A stretch of DNA of 39,006 nt from Bacillus sp. FJAT-27251 (GTDB lineage Bacteria > Bacillota > Bacilli > Bacillales > Cytobacillaceae), in NCBI RefSeq assembly GCF_001273925.1, contig NZ_LIGG01000001.1, forward strand, positions 2,028,240-2,067,245, read 5' to 3'. This document shows positions 16,750 to 23,986 of this stretch, piece by piece (position 1 is the first letter of the stretch; each line of letters begins with the position of its first letter). A program made the position numbers and the translations under genes. The notes beneath the pieces are model-generated. The model was not told the origin of the DNA, did not search any database, and saw only the letters and a program-made list of their open reading frames with translations.

Positions 16750-16956
16750 GAATGAGGGCCTGTATACGGACAGCTTGCGAAGAAAAATGGGGTCTGGAGT
16801 AGGAATGAAGCCTGGATACGGACAGCTTGCGAAGAAAAGTTGTGCCTGGAGTCCGAATGAAGCCTGTATACGGAGAGCTCCCGAAGAAAAGCAGGTCGCC
16901 GAGTCCGAATAACCCCAATTCGGACAGCTCCGGTAGAAAAACATCAGGAGCAGATC
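16750..16956. repeat. 52-bp degenerate tandem repeat, about four units
   Basis: Units begin GAATGAAGCCTGTATACGGA and continue with CAGCTTGCGAAGAAAA and a GGAGTCC end. Their starts are 16750 (53 bp), 16803 (52 bp), 16855 (52 bp) and 16907 (degenerate, about 50 bp). Unit length is not a multiple of three and the units carry no coding signal. At the junction of units 3 and 4, GTCCGAAT and ATTCGGAC form an 8-bp hairpin around 7 nt. The function is unknown. Together with the ndh leader and the following terminator this accounts for the gene-free stretch 16524-17028. Confidence 0.8.
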
Positions 16957-16980
16957 TTGAACAGGCCCGTGGCATAAAAA

Positions 16981-17010
16981 ATTGTCGAGAAATGACTCTT
17001 TCTCGACAAT
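16981..17010 (-). terminator. Terminator of the small stress operon
   Basis: ATTGTCGAGAAA pairs perfectly over 12 bp with TTTCTCGACAAT around a 6-nt loop. On the minus strand it is followed by six T residues, so it terminates the gene that ends at 17029. Confidence 0.85.
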
Positions 17011-17028
17011 CTGGGGAGCATCTTCCCC

Positions 17029-17244
17029 TCATTTTTTTTCATCATAATCTTCCTTGTATTTCTCCTGAGATGAAGAATTATTTTTGATAATAGATCCGTC
17101 TTTTTCTTCAGCTTGCTCTTGTTTTAAATCTTCGACTGGCAGGGCATCGACTGTCTGCTCACTTTCAAACATGTCATGAAGGCTTTCTTTGTCAGTGCGA
17201 TACTGTTCTGGATTATCCATTGATTTGCGCTTTTCCTGACTCAT
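17029..17244 (-). CDS. Small hydrophilic hypothetical protein, 71 aa
   Basis: I do not recognise the family. The protein is 71 aa, very hydrophilic and mostly charged (MSQEKRKSMDNPEQYRTD at the start, a KEDYDEKK tail) with no membrane segment, so it is probably disordered. Its ATG at 17244 overlaps the stop of the upstream 39-aa ORF (ATGA), which implies translational coupling; its own ribosome site is weak. A terminator follows directly. With the upstream ORF it forms a two-gene operon behind a sigma-B-type promoter, which suggests a general-stress role. Confidence 0.65.
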   Translation of the reverse strand: MSQEKRKSMDNPEQYRTDKESLHDMFESEQTVDALPVEDLKQEQAEEKDGSIIKNNSSSQEKYKEDYDEKK

Positions 17245-17360
17245 TTATTTTTATCTTCTTTCGTTTTGGTTTTATCTCCTTCACGCTGAGGTTCGATGTC
17301 GATATTATGTTCCTTCTTTCTTTCTTGCTCAACAGAGTTGTTCTTATCATTATTCATCAT
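17241..17360 (-). CDS. Tiny hydrophilic hypothetical protein, 39 aa
   Basis: A short ORF with a strong Shine-Dalgarno, AAGGAGG (17366-17372), five bases upstream of ATG 17360. It encodes 39 residues starting MMNNDKNNSVEQERKK and ending KTKTKEDKNK. The composition is lysine-, asparagine- and glutamate-rich with no hydrophobic segment. Its stop overlaps the start of the next gene (ATGA). The strong ribosome site, the overlap and the sigma-B-type promoter just upstream argue that it is real. No known function can be assigned. Confidence 0.7.
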   Translation of the reverse strand: MMNNDKNNSVEQERKKEHNIDIEPQREGDKTKTKEDKNK

Positions 17361-17391
17361 TGTAACCTCCTTGAATCAGTGATAATTTACA

Positions 17392-17417
17392 GTACCCGAT
17401 TCTGGACGAATGAAAAC
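17392..17417 (-). promoter_or_regulatory. Putative sigma-B promoter of the small operon
   Basis: On the minus strand GTTTTC (17412-17417) and GGGTAC (17392-17397) are 14 nt apart, a near-consensus sigma-B promoter. It lies about 30 nt upstream of the ATG of the 39-aa ORF, so the leader would be short. Confidence 0.65.
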
Positions 17418-17574
17418 AAGCAGTGTTTGGGTAACCTGTTATAGGGGCAAAAAATCCTTTATTTGGGGAATAGCTTCTGGCAGCTTGGAAGATACTATAT
17501 ATTCTTCTGGCCCTAATGGCCGAACGGAATACGCTATGTGCGTACCATATTGAAAAGAAAGGTGAAAAACAAAA

Positions 17575-18399
17575 ATGAGTGCAGGTAAATTGCTGATTAT
17601 TGGCGGCAATGAAGAAAAATGTACAGAAGGAGAGATTCTGGAAACGTTTATTCACCTTGCAGGAGATTCGAACAACGGGGGAATCGGGATATTGCCGACC
17701 GCTTCCCAAATTCCAACGGAAGTAAGTGCGGACTATATTGACATCTTTAAAAAGCTGGGGGTAGGCAAAATTGAAGTTTTGCAAGTGGATTCCCGGACTA
17801 AGGCCGAGTCTTCTGACATTCTCAAGAAGGCCGCCAATCTTTCCGCCTTATTCATCACGGGGGGCGACCAGGAAAGGCTCTCACGGTTTATCAGGGGAAC
17901 CAGGCTGCACCAGCTGATTTACGAAAAGTGGCAATCTGGCATGCTGATTGCCGGAACAAGTGCCGGGGCTTCCATCATGGGCGAAGACATGATTGTCTAT
18001 GCCGAAATGAAAAGCAATGAAGAAGAACGGCTTAAGATTGAAATGGGAAAGGGCTTTGGATTCAAGAAGGAGCTTCTAATTGACCAGCATTTTTCCCAGC
18101 GAGGGCGGTTTGGAAGGCTGATAGGGGCAATTGCAGAAAATCAGGAGCTGATTGGCATCGGCATTGACGAAAATACTGCCATCATCGTAAATGGGGACGA
18201 ATTTGTTGTAATAGGCGAGCATCAAGTTTTTATAATAGACGGAAAAAAAGGAAGGCTTGTTGATTTCGTCCGGTCGGATAATGGAGGAGAAGAGCTGACA
18301 ATCACCGACTTTAAGCTGCATGCCCTGACAGATGGCTATGGCTTTAACCTGTCCTCAAGGAAGATCATGAAAGGAAAGGGTCACCAGAATGAAGATTAA
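17575..18399 (+). CDS. cphB: Cyanophycinase
   Basis: Serine exopeptidase (family S51) that releases beta-Asp-Arg dipeptides from cyanophycin. At 274 aa it has the usual length. The nucleophile S129 lies in the elbow GTSAGAS; H172 (IDQHFSQRGR) and E199 (IGIDENTA) sit at spacings matching Ser132, His174 and Glu201 of the Synechocystis enzyme. The TGGDQ loop is at 95-99. No signal peptide is seen, which indicates an intracellular enzyme. The ATG at 17575 has AGAAAGGTG about ten bases upstream. Its 3' end overlaps the synthetase start by 11 bp, so polymer breakdown and synthesis are encoded as a coupled pair. Confidence 0.93.
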   Translation: MSAGKLLIIGGNEEKCTEGEILETFIHLAGDSNNGGIGILPTASQIPTEVSADYIDIFKKLGVGKIEVLQVDSRTKAESSDILKKAANLSALFITGGDQERLSRFIRGTRLHQLIYEKWQSGMLIAGTSAGASIMGEDMIVYAEMKSNEEERLKIEMGKGFGFKKELLIDQHFSQRGRFGRLIGAIAENQELIGIGIDENTAIIVNGDEFVVIGEHQVFIIDGKKGRLVDFVRSDNGGEELTITDFKLHALTDGYGFNLSSRKIMKGKGHQNED

Positions 18400-21010
18400 T
18401 CGTGTAAGGTACTTAAAAGGTCCCAATTACTTTAATTATAATCCTACTATATGGATTGAACTGGATTTGGAAGAACTTGAGTACCAGCCCTCTAATATAA
18501 TTACCGGCTTTCAGGAAAAGCTACTTGCGCTGCTTCCCGGACTGCGCCAGCATACATGTTCCCTGGGTTATGAAGGCGCGTTTGTTGATCGGCTCACCGA
18601 AGGAACGTGGATGGGGCATATACTCGAGCATATGGCAATCGAACTGCAAAATTTGGCAGGAGTGAATGTGGTGCATGGAAAGACTGTCACCAGCAGGCAA
18701 AAAGGTATTTACTTTGTCACTTTTGAATGCAAAGAGCCCGAGTCCGGGTATTTTGCCTTTGAAGCTGCAAAGCAGATAGTCCTTCGGATTCTTGGCGGGA
18801 GCCAGCAGATTGATGTCGCAGGATATATAAGACGTATTTCCGAACTGTACTTTGAAAATAAATTGGGCCCGAGCACAGAAGCCATTCTGAAAGCGGCAAA
18901 CCGAAAAAAGATCCCGGCTGAACGGGTAGGCAAGGAAAGTTTGATTCGACTGGGTACAGGCTCCAGGCAAAAGTTTGTCCAGGCAACGATTTCCAGCCAA
19001 ACCTCGTTCATGGCTGTGGAAAACTCATGTGATAAACAGGTTACAAAGGATATCCTTCATAGCTGTGGCTTACCTGTTCCCAAAGGGGAAATAGTGGCCT
19101 CCTTGGAAGAAATCTTTAAGGCGGCGGATAAAGTTGGATTTCCGCTTGTGATCAAGCCTCGGAACGGCAGGCAGGGTCAGGGAGTGATTACAAATATCAA
19201 AAATAAGCAGGAACTGTTTAATGTGGTTCATTGTATGGATGATTATGTTAAAGAGTATATCATTGAGCAATATTACGAGGGTCATGATTACCGGCTTTTG
19301 GTTGTGGATGGAAAATTAACCGCTGCCAGTCTCCGCCTGCCGCCATTTATCATTGGGAACGGCCAGGATTCCATCCGCAGATTGATAGAAATCGAGAATG
19401 AAAATCCCCTTCGCGGCGACGGACATGAAAAACCAATGACTAAAATTCCTTTCAATTATACTGTAGCTTGTTTCCTGGAGAAATTTAATCTTAGCCTGGA
19501 TTCTGTTCCTCCAAGGGGGCAAGTTGTCCAGGTGGTCGGAAACGCCAACCTTTCTACGGGGGGGCAGGCCATTGACGTGACGGATGAAATACATCCAACC
19601 GTCGTAGAGATTGCTGTGGCAGCCGCAAAGGCAGTAGGACTTGATATTGCAGGAATTGACCTGGTCAGCAAGGATATAACAAAGCCTTTTTGCTTTGAAG
19701 AATCAGCCATCATCGAGGTAAATGCGGCACCCGGCATCAGGATGCACCACTTTCCCAGCAAAGGAAAAAGCAGGGATGCTGGCAAGGCAATTGTTGATTA
19801 CCTTTTCAGGGACCGGGAGGAAGCGTCCATTCCGATTATTTCGGTAACCGGTACAAATGGAAAAACTACAACAACGCGGATGATCGCACACTTCCTTGAA
19901 GCAGAGGACAGAACAGTGGGGATGACCAATTCTGATGGTGTGTATATTGGGAGCCAATGCATTGATGAAGGAGATTGCAGTGGACCAATAAGCGCCAGAA
20001 AGGTACTGGCCAGCCCACAGGTAGATATCGCTGTTCTTGAAACTGCCAGAGGGGGCATTCTCAGGGAAGGATTGGCCTTTCGTTATTGCGATGTTGGTGT
20101 AGTGACGAATGTTGCCGAAGATCATTTAGGTCTTGATGGCATCGAAACCTTTGACCAGCTGGTTAAACTAAAAAGGCTGATTCCCGAGGTTGTGATAGAG
20201 GGCGGCAGCTGTGTGCTTAATGCCGACGACCCGGAGGTTGCCAAGATGGCATCCTATTCGAAAGGCCATATCGTCTACACTTCCCTGGAAGAGACGAATA
20301 TTCATATCCAGGACTCTTTGCGAAAGGGCAGAACATCATGGTATGTAGACAGGTCCGGACAGATTATCTGCAGCGATAAAGGCAAAAAGATTCCTTTCCT
20401 GCCAGCTGGGGATATACCGGTGACCTTTAACGGCACGGCCAGGCATAACCTCGCCAACCTTCTGCAGGCTTTAGCTGCTTCCTATACACAAGGAATCGAT
20501 ATGGAGGTACTTAAAGAAAGAGCCTTATCGTTCCTGCCTGACTTCCACTTTTCGAAAGGGCGTTTCAATAAGCTTGATATGGAGGGCAGACAAATCATTA
20601 TTGACTATGCCCACAATTATGCCGGGCTGAAGGCAATTTTCGAAGCTGTTAAGGCAATGAAGGCCAGGAGGGTCATCACCGTCCTCTCGGCGCCGGGAGA
20701 CAGGCTTGATGATGATATTGAAGATCTTGGAAGGCTTGCAGCATCCAAATCGGATATCATGATTATTAAAGAAGACGCCGAATTAAGAGGGAGAAGATCA
20801 TTGGAGGTCCCCGCCATCCTGAAAAGAGCAGCATGCGCCAGCCTTTCAGAAAACCACGTTCATTTGGTTCCGGCAGAAGCTGAAGCATTTATAAAAGCAT
20901 GGGAGCTTTCAAAGGCAGGAGATTTGCTGCTGATGCTTTATGAGGACTTTTCAATGGTACAGCAATTTATCAGCTATTGCGGTGAAAGTTCCAGCAAAAC
21001 GAAAAAATAA
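18389..21010 (+). CDS. cphA: Cyanophycin synthetase
   Basis: ATP-dependent, template-free synthetase of multi-L-arginyl-poly-L-aspartate, a nitrogen reserve polymer. At 873 aa it has the standard three parts: an N-terminal domain (1-160), an ATP-grasp domain (about 200-475; KPRNGRQGQGV at 256-266 and EVNAAPG at 443-449) that adds Asp, and a Mur-ligase-like domain (480-873; P-loop GTNGKTTTT at 488-496) that adds Arg. Both nucleotide sites look intact, as in CphA1 rather than the degenerate CphA2. The start overlaps cphB by 11 bp, with AAAGGAAAGGG upstream. A terminator follows. The polymer product is inferred from family membership; primer dependence and side-chain identity cannot be read. Confidence 0.94.
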   Translation: MKINRVRYLKGPNYFNYNPTIWIELDLEELEYQPSNIITGFQEKLLALLPGLRQHTCSLGYEGAFVDRLTEGTWMGHILEHMAIELQNLAGVNVVHGKTVTSRQKGIYFVTFECKEPESGYFAFEAAKQIVLRILGGSQQIDVAGYIRRISELYFENKLGPSTEAILKAANRKKIPAERVGKESLIRLGTGSRQKFVQATISSQTSFMAVENSCDKQVTKDILHSCGLPVPKGEIVASLEEIFKAADKVGFPLVIKPRNGRQGQGVITNIKNKQELFNVVHCMDDYVKEYIIEQYYEGHDYRLLVVDGKLTAASLRLPPFIIGNGQDSIRRLIEIENENPLRGDGHEKPMTKIPFNYTVACFLEKFNLSLDSVPPRGQVVQVVGNANLSTGGQAIDVTDEIHPTVVEIAVAAAKAVGLDIAGIDLVSKDITKPFCFEESAIIEVNAAPGIRMHHFPSKGKSRDAGKAIVDYLFRDREEASIPIISVTGTNGKTTTTRMIAHFLEAEDRTVGMTNSDGVYIGSQCIDEGDCSGPISARKVLASPQVDIAVLETARGGILREGLAFRYCDVGVVTNVAEDHLGLDGIETFDQLVKLKRLIPEVVIEGGSCVLNADDPEVAKMASYSKGHIVYTSLEETNIHIQDSLRKGRTSWYVDRSGQIICSDKGKKIPFLPAGDIPVTFNGTARHNLANLLQALAASYTQGIDMEVLKERALSFLPDFHFSKGRFNKLDMEGRQIIIDYAHNYAGLKAIFEAVKAMKARRVITVLSAPGDRLDDDIEDLGRLAASKSDIMIIKEDAELRGRRSLEVPAILKRAACASLSENHVHLVPAEAEAFIKAWELSKAGDLLLMLYEDFSMVQQFISYCGESSSKTKK

Positions 21011-21017
21011 CCTTTTA

Positions 21018-21049
21018 GCTCAATCCACAATGGATTTGAGTTTTTTTTC
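21018..21049 (+). terminator. Terminator after cphBA
   Basis: CTCAATCCA (21019-21027) pairs with TGGATTTGAG (one bulge) and is followed by eight T residues. Confidence 0.82.
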
Positions 21050-21152
21050 TTCTTAATGCATGGAAGCCTTCATACTATTCTATAATGGCATTTTCTTTAA
21101 CAAGCAGGCGCTTGCGCTTTTCTTAAAAGGAACTCTTTGGAAGGAGGGCAAT

Positions 21153-21902
21153 ATGATCAGGATTGCAACCGCTCCGAACGGGATTCATCCCGACAGCCTT
21201 CAAGGGGTAAAAAGAGAGATTTTTATCGCGATGGATGCAAGCAGGGAAATCTTTAGTTTTTTTACACCCGGTGAGTTATTATTCGAGCTTCAGCTTAGGG
21301 AAAACATTATGAATGCAGCCTACCAGATGCAGCAAAGCGGGGCAGTCTTTACTACATTCCAGTATTCCCAGTTTAATCCGGCATACTGGGTGCGGAGCAG
21401 CCGAGGCTATCTTTTGCGGCCGGACGTCCTTCCGTCAGATGCAATCAGGGATGTTTTCAATAATGGGAAAAAATATGGCTTCGAATGTTCGACAGCAATG
21501 GTTTTCATTTTCTATAAAGCCGTATTGGATTCCATCCGACCTTCCGACTTTAATTATTTGTTTGGAGGGCTCCTGGTCTGGAACTGGAATTATGACCCTG
21601 ATCTTGTCATTGTGACCCGAAGGGGAACTGACTTTATTCCTGGAGATGTAGTTTATTTTTATAACCCTGACTATAAACAGGCGATATGGCTGGGAGAAAA
21701 TGCCGTATTCCTTGGGAATGACCAGTATTTTGGACATGGCATTGGTATAAAAACGGCAAAGGAGATGATTGAGGCCTTAAATACTCTGAGAAAGGAAGGA
21801 GCGACCAGGTCCGCCTATTTATTAAATCAGCATAGCAGGCTGGATGCTAAATACTTCCACCGATATGCAAGGAATTCCCAACAATTTAGGAAGGAAGGCT
21901 GA
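21153..21902 (+). CDS. tgl: Spore coat transglutaminase
   Basis: Protein-glutamine gamma-glutamyltransferase that cross-links spore coat proteins through epsilon-(gamma-glutamyl)lysine bonds. At 249 aa it is close to the 245 aa of Bacillus subtilis Tgl. The catalytic cysteine is C112 in YGFECSTAMVFIFYKAVL, next to E111, matching Cys116/Glu115 of the known enzyme. Conserved flanks include FNPAYWVRSSRGYLLRPDVLPSDAI and GIGIKTA near the C-terminus. I start at ATG 21153 with AAGGAGGG just upstream; an in-frame ATG at 21060 would add a 31-residue extension without a ribosome site. Tgl is a late mother-cell gene in Bacillus subtilis; I could not identify a convincing sigma-K promoter. It has its own terminator. 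Confidence 0.93.
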   Translation: MIRIATAPNGIHPDSLQGVKREIFIAMDASREIFSFFTPGELLFELQLRENIMNAAYQMQQSGAVFTTFQYSQFNPAYWVRSSRGYLLRPDVLPSDAIRDVFNNGKKYGFECSTAMVFIFYKAVLDSIRPSDFNYLFGGLLVWNWNYDPDLVIVTRRGTDFIPGDVVYFYNPDYKQAIWLGENAVFLGNDQYFGHGIGIKTAKEMIEALNTLRKEGATRSAYLLNQHSRLDAKYFHRYARNSQQFRKEG

Positions 21903-21923
21903 GCGGCGCTCGGCCTTTTTTTT
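21896..21923 (+). terminator. Terminator overlapping the tgl stop codon
   Basis: AGGCTGAGC (21896-21904) pairs with GCTCGGCCT (21908-21916) around a GGC loop, then a run of eight T residues. The stop codon lies inside the stem. Confidence 0.85.
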
Positions 21924-22090
21924 AGTTTTGCGATAATAGCTAAGCCTAATTTCTTATTTTCAAATGGCAGCCGAAGAAGTCGGCGAAAACATGGATAAGT
22001 TTAAATAAACAGGGAATATAAATGGAGACGTAATATTTTCATTTAACTGTTTGCTAAGGATTGATGGCAGGAAAAAAGGGAGTTATGGCA

Positions 22091-23560
22091 ATGAAATTAG
22101 TTAAGCTGCTCGAAAGCCTGGGGTTTGGGCTCGAAAAAGATCTGCATCCAAAAGATGTTGATATCCTGGGAATCCAAAAGGATTCGCGTAAAATAAAAAA
22201 AGGTGATTTGTTTGTAGCTATTTCTGGTTACGAAAGCGATGGACATGGCTTTATTGAAGAAGCAATCAAAAATGGGGCTGTTGCCGTTGTGGGGGAAATG
22301 GATTTATCATTACACATCCCTTATATCAAGGTGGCTGACAGCCGCATAGCCCTTGGCCAATTGGCCAACATTTTTTATGGCTATCCCTCACGGATGAAAA
22401 AGGTGATTGGCATAACGGGAACCAACGGAAAAACCACGGTGGCGTTTATGATCCGCCATATCCTTAATTCGGCAGGCAAATCCGCGTCCTTGCTGGGGAC
22501 GGTTGCCTACATGATTAATAATGAAGTGTACAAGCCTGAAAATACCACCCCTGACGCCCTTTTGCTTCAGGAACTTTTATCAAAGAGCCAGGATGAATTT
22601 GCGATTTTGGAGGTATCCTCCCATGCATTGGTTCAGGGGCGGGCGGAAGGCCTTGAAATTGATTATGGTTTGTTCACAAACTTGTCCCATGATCACCTTG
22701 ACTACCACCAGACGATGGATGAGTATTATCAGGCCAAGGTTTCAATGTTTGATTATTTAAAGCCTCAAGGGAAAGCTGTTATTTCCGTGCTTAGCGACTG
22801 GGGTGAGCGCTTAGGAAACGATTTGGACGGTAAAGGCGTTCCTTTTGCCTCGCTTGGATGCAAGGGAGCCCACGATATAGTGATTGAAAACATTGTTTTG
22901 AACGGGAAAACGACTTTCACTCTAAATACGGGTCTGCACCGGTATGAAGTTAACCTCCCCTGTCCGGGCCGCCATAATGTTTATAATGCAGCTCTCGCCT
23001 TTTTGGCTGCTTTGGAAATAGGTTTGGCACCGGAAGAAGTCATCCATGCGCTTGAACATTTCCCAGGGGTTCCAGGAAGATTCGAAATGGTGCCCCATCC
23101 TTCAGGAGCAACCTTCATTATTGATTACGCACATACGCAGGATGCGATTGAATACTGCCTGCAGGCGGCTATAGACCATAACGCAAGGCATATTACCCAT
23201 ATATATGGATTCCGGGGTGACCGGGATCATTCCAAGCGGGAGCATATGGTCAGGGCATCTTCGGGTATGTGTGATAAATTCATTCTTACTTTTGATGATT
23301 TAAATGGTATCCCGGAAGAGGAGATGAAAAGGGAGCTTACGTATCTGAATGACCGTTTTGGCCAGGAAAAGGGCTCTGTCATTCCTGATCGGACCTTGGC
23401 TATCCAAATGGCCTGGAATCAGGCGAAGAACGGGGACTGGGTGATCATAACCGGCAAAGGTCCGGAAGAGTATAAAACAGAATTCAAGCTCCCGGTCTCA
23501 TCTGATAAAGAAGCGCTGGTCTACCTCCAGCAGAAAAGCACCCAGGAACAATTTGCCTAA
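22091..23560 (+). CDS. MurE-like Mur ligase without the DNPR motif
   Basis: ATP-dependent ligase of the MurE group (489 aa). Family features are present: P-loop GTNGKTT (111-117), UDP-MurNAc-recognition NTTPD (151-155), EVSSHAL (174-180), the carbamylated-lysine region YYQAKVSMF (K216) and GDRD (376-379). The DNPR motif that recognises meso-diaminopimelate is absent; the equivalent stretch reads LTFDDLNGIPEEE (about 399-411). It is therefore either a MurE paralogue with another amino-acid substrate or a ligase acting outside the standard peptidoglycan pathway. The gene is not in a division/cell-wall cluster but lies between tgl and a YjcZ gene, near cyanophycin synthetase. I choose ATG 22091 (GGGAG eight bases upstream) over ATG 22064 or 22085. 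A terminator follows. Confidence 0.85.
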   Translation: MKLVKLLESLGFGLEKDLHPKDVDILGIQKDSRKIKKGDLFVAISGYESDGHGFIEEAIKNGAVAVVGEMDLSLHIPYIKVADSRIALGQLANIFYGYPSRMKKVIGITGTNGKTTVAFMIRHILNSAGKSASLLGTVAYMINNEVYKPENTTPDALLLQELLSKSQDEFAILEVSSHALVQGRAEGLEIDYGLFTNLSHDHLDYHQTMDEYYQAKVSMFDYLKPQGKAVISVLSDWGERLGNDLDGKGVPFASLGCKGAHDIVIENIVLNGKTTFTLNTGLHRYEVNLPCPGRHNVYNAALAFLAALEIGLAPEEVIHALEHFPGVPGRFEMVPHPSGATFIIDYAHTQDAIEYCLQAAIDHNARHITHIYGFRGDRDHSKREHMVRASSGMCDKFILTFDDLNGIPEEEMKRELTYLNDRFGQEKGSVIPDRTLAIQMAWNQAKNGDWVIITGKGPEEYKTEFKLPVSSDKEALVYLQQKSTQEQFA

Positions 23561-23565
23561 TCAGG

Positions 23566-23597
23566 AAGACCGCCTATGTTATAAGCGGTCTTTTTGG
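23566..23597 (+). terminator. Terminator after MurE-like gene
   Basis: AAGACCGC (23566-23573) pairs with GCGGTCTT (23585-23592), followed by T residues. Confidence 0.8.
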
Positions 23598-23613
23598 TGT
23601 GCAGACTGGGCGC

Positions 23614-23646
23614 AAAAAAGTGCCCGGTTCATCCGGACACTTTTTC
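23614..23646 (-). terminator. Terminator of the YjcZ-type gene
   Basis: AAAAAGTGCCCGG pairs with CCGGACACTTTTT (one G-U pair in minus-strand RNA) around a 5-nt loop. On the minus strand it ends in a run of T residues, downstream of the small gene ending at 23669. Confidence 0.75.
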
Positions 23647-23668
23647 CAGTTGGGAGAGCTGGGGCTTA

Positions 23669-23770
23669 CTAGTAGCCGTAACCCCAAGAAGCGCCAATAA
23701 TAATCAATAGAATGAACAAAACAACAAGCAAGGCGAAACCTCCGCCGTATCCGCCGCGTCCACCAGACAT
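23669..23770 (-). CDS. YjcZ-family tiny sporulation membrane protein, 33 aa
   Basis: A 33-aa protein with a glycine-rich head (MSGGRGGYGGG), one hydrophobic helix (FALLVVLFILLIIIGAS) and a short WGYGY tail. This is the hallmark of the YjcZ/SscA family of tiny Bacillus proteins, several of which are made during sporulation and affect spore coat assembly. The ATG at 23770 is preceded by AAAAGGAGG (23780-23788) at nine bases. It has a minus-strand terminator. The gene is easily missed because of its length. Its role in this organism is inferred from the family. Confidence 0.85.
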   Translation of the reverse strand: MSGGRGGYGGGFALLVVLFILLIIIGASWGYGY

Positions 23771-23916
23771 TCGTAACTACCTCCTTTTAAATTGTCAATA
23801 TATCCTATTCAGAAGCAGTAATTTGTGCAATAAATTGGCAAAAAAAAAGAGCCCATTTAGAAATCGGAAGCGGATTCAATAATCGTGAAAAAATCGGGGG
23901 GAACTGACAATCCCAG

Positions 23917-23942
23917 GTTTAACGGTGGAGCGGGAAGGGTAT
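23917..23942 (+). promoter_or_regulatory. Sigma-B consensus promoter of the sugar ABC importer
   Basis: GTTTAA (23917-23922), a 14-nt spacer and GGGTAT (23937-23942) match the Bacillus sigma-B consensus exactly. The predicted leader to the ATG at 23987 is about 35-40 nt with AGGGGGAT as ribosome site. This indicates general-stress induction of the importer operon. Confidence 0.8.
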
Positions 23943-23986
23943 ATCCCGATTTAGGGCTTTATCATTTAAACACAGGGGGATAAAAC

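Noticed and set aside
16750-16956. CRISPR array
   Set aside because: Units abut directly with no unique spacers, vary strongly, and no cas genes are present.
16706-17032. A 108-aa minus-strand reading frame across the tandem repeats
   Set aside because: It runs through a 52-bp repeat (not a multiple of three) and across the terminator hairpin, has no ribosome site, and its sequence merely mirrors the repeat.
17350-17784. A 144-aa minus-strand frame over the start of cphB
   Set aside because: It overlaps the clear cyanophycinase gene and the start of the 39-aa stress ORF, has no ribosome site and no recognisable motif.
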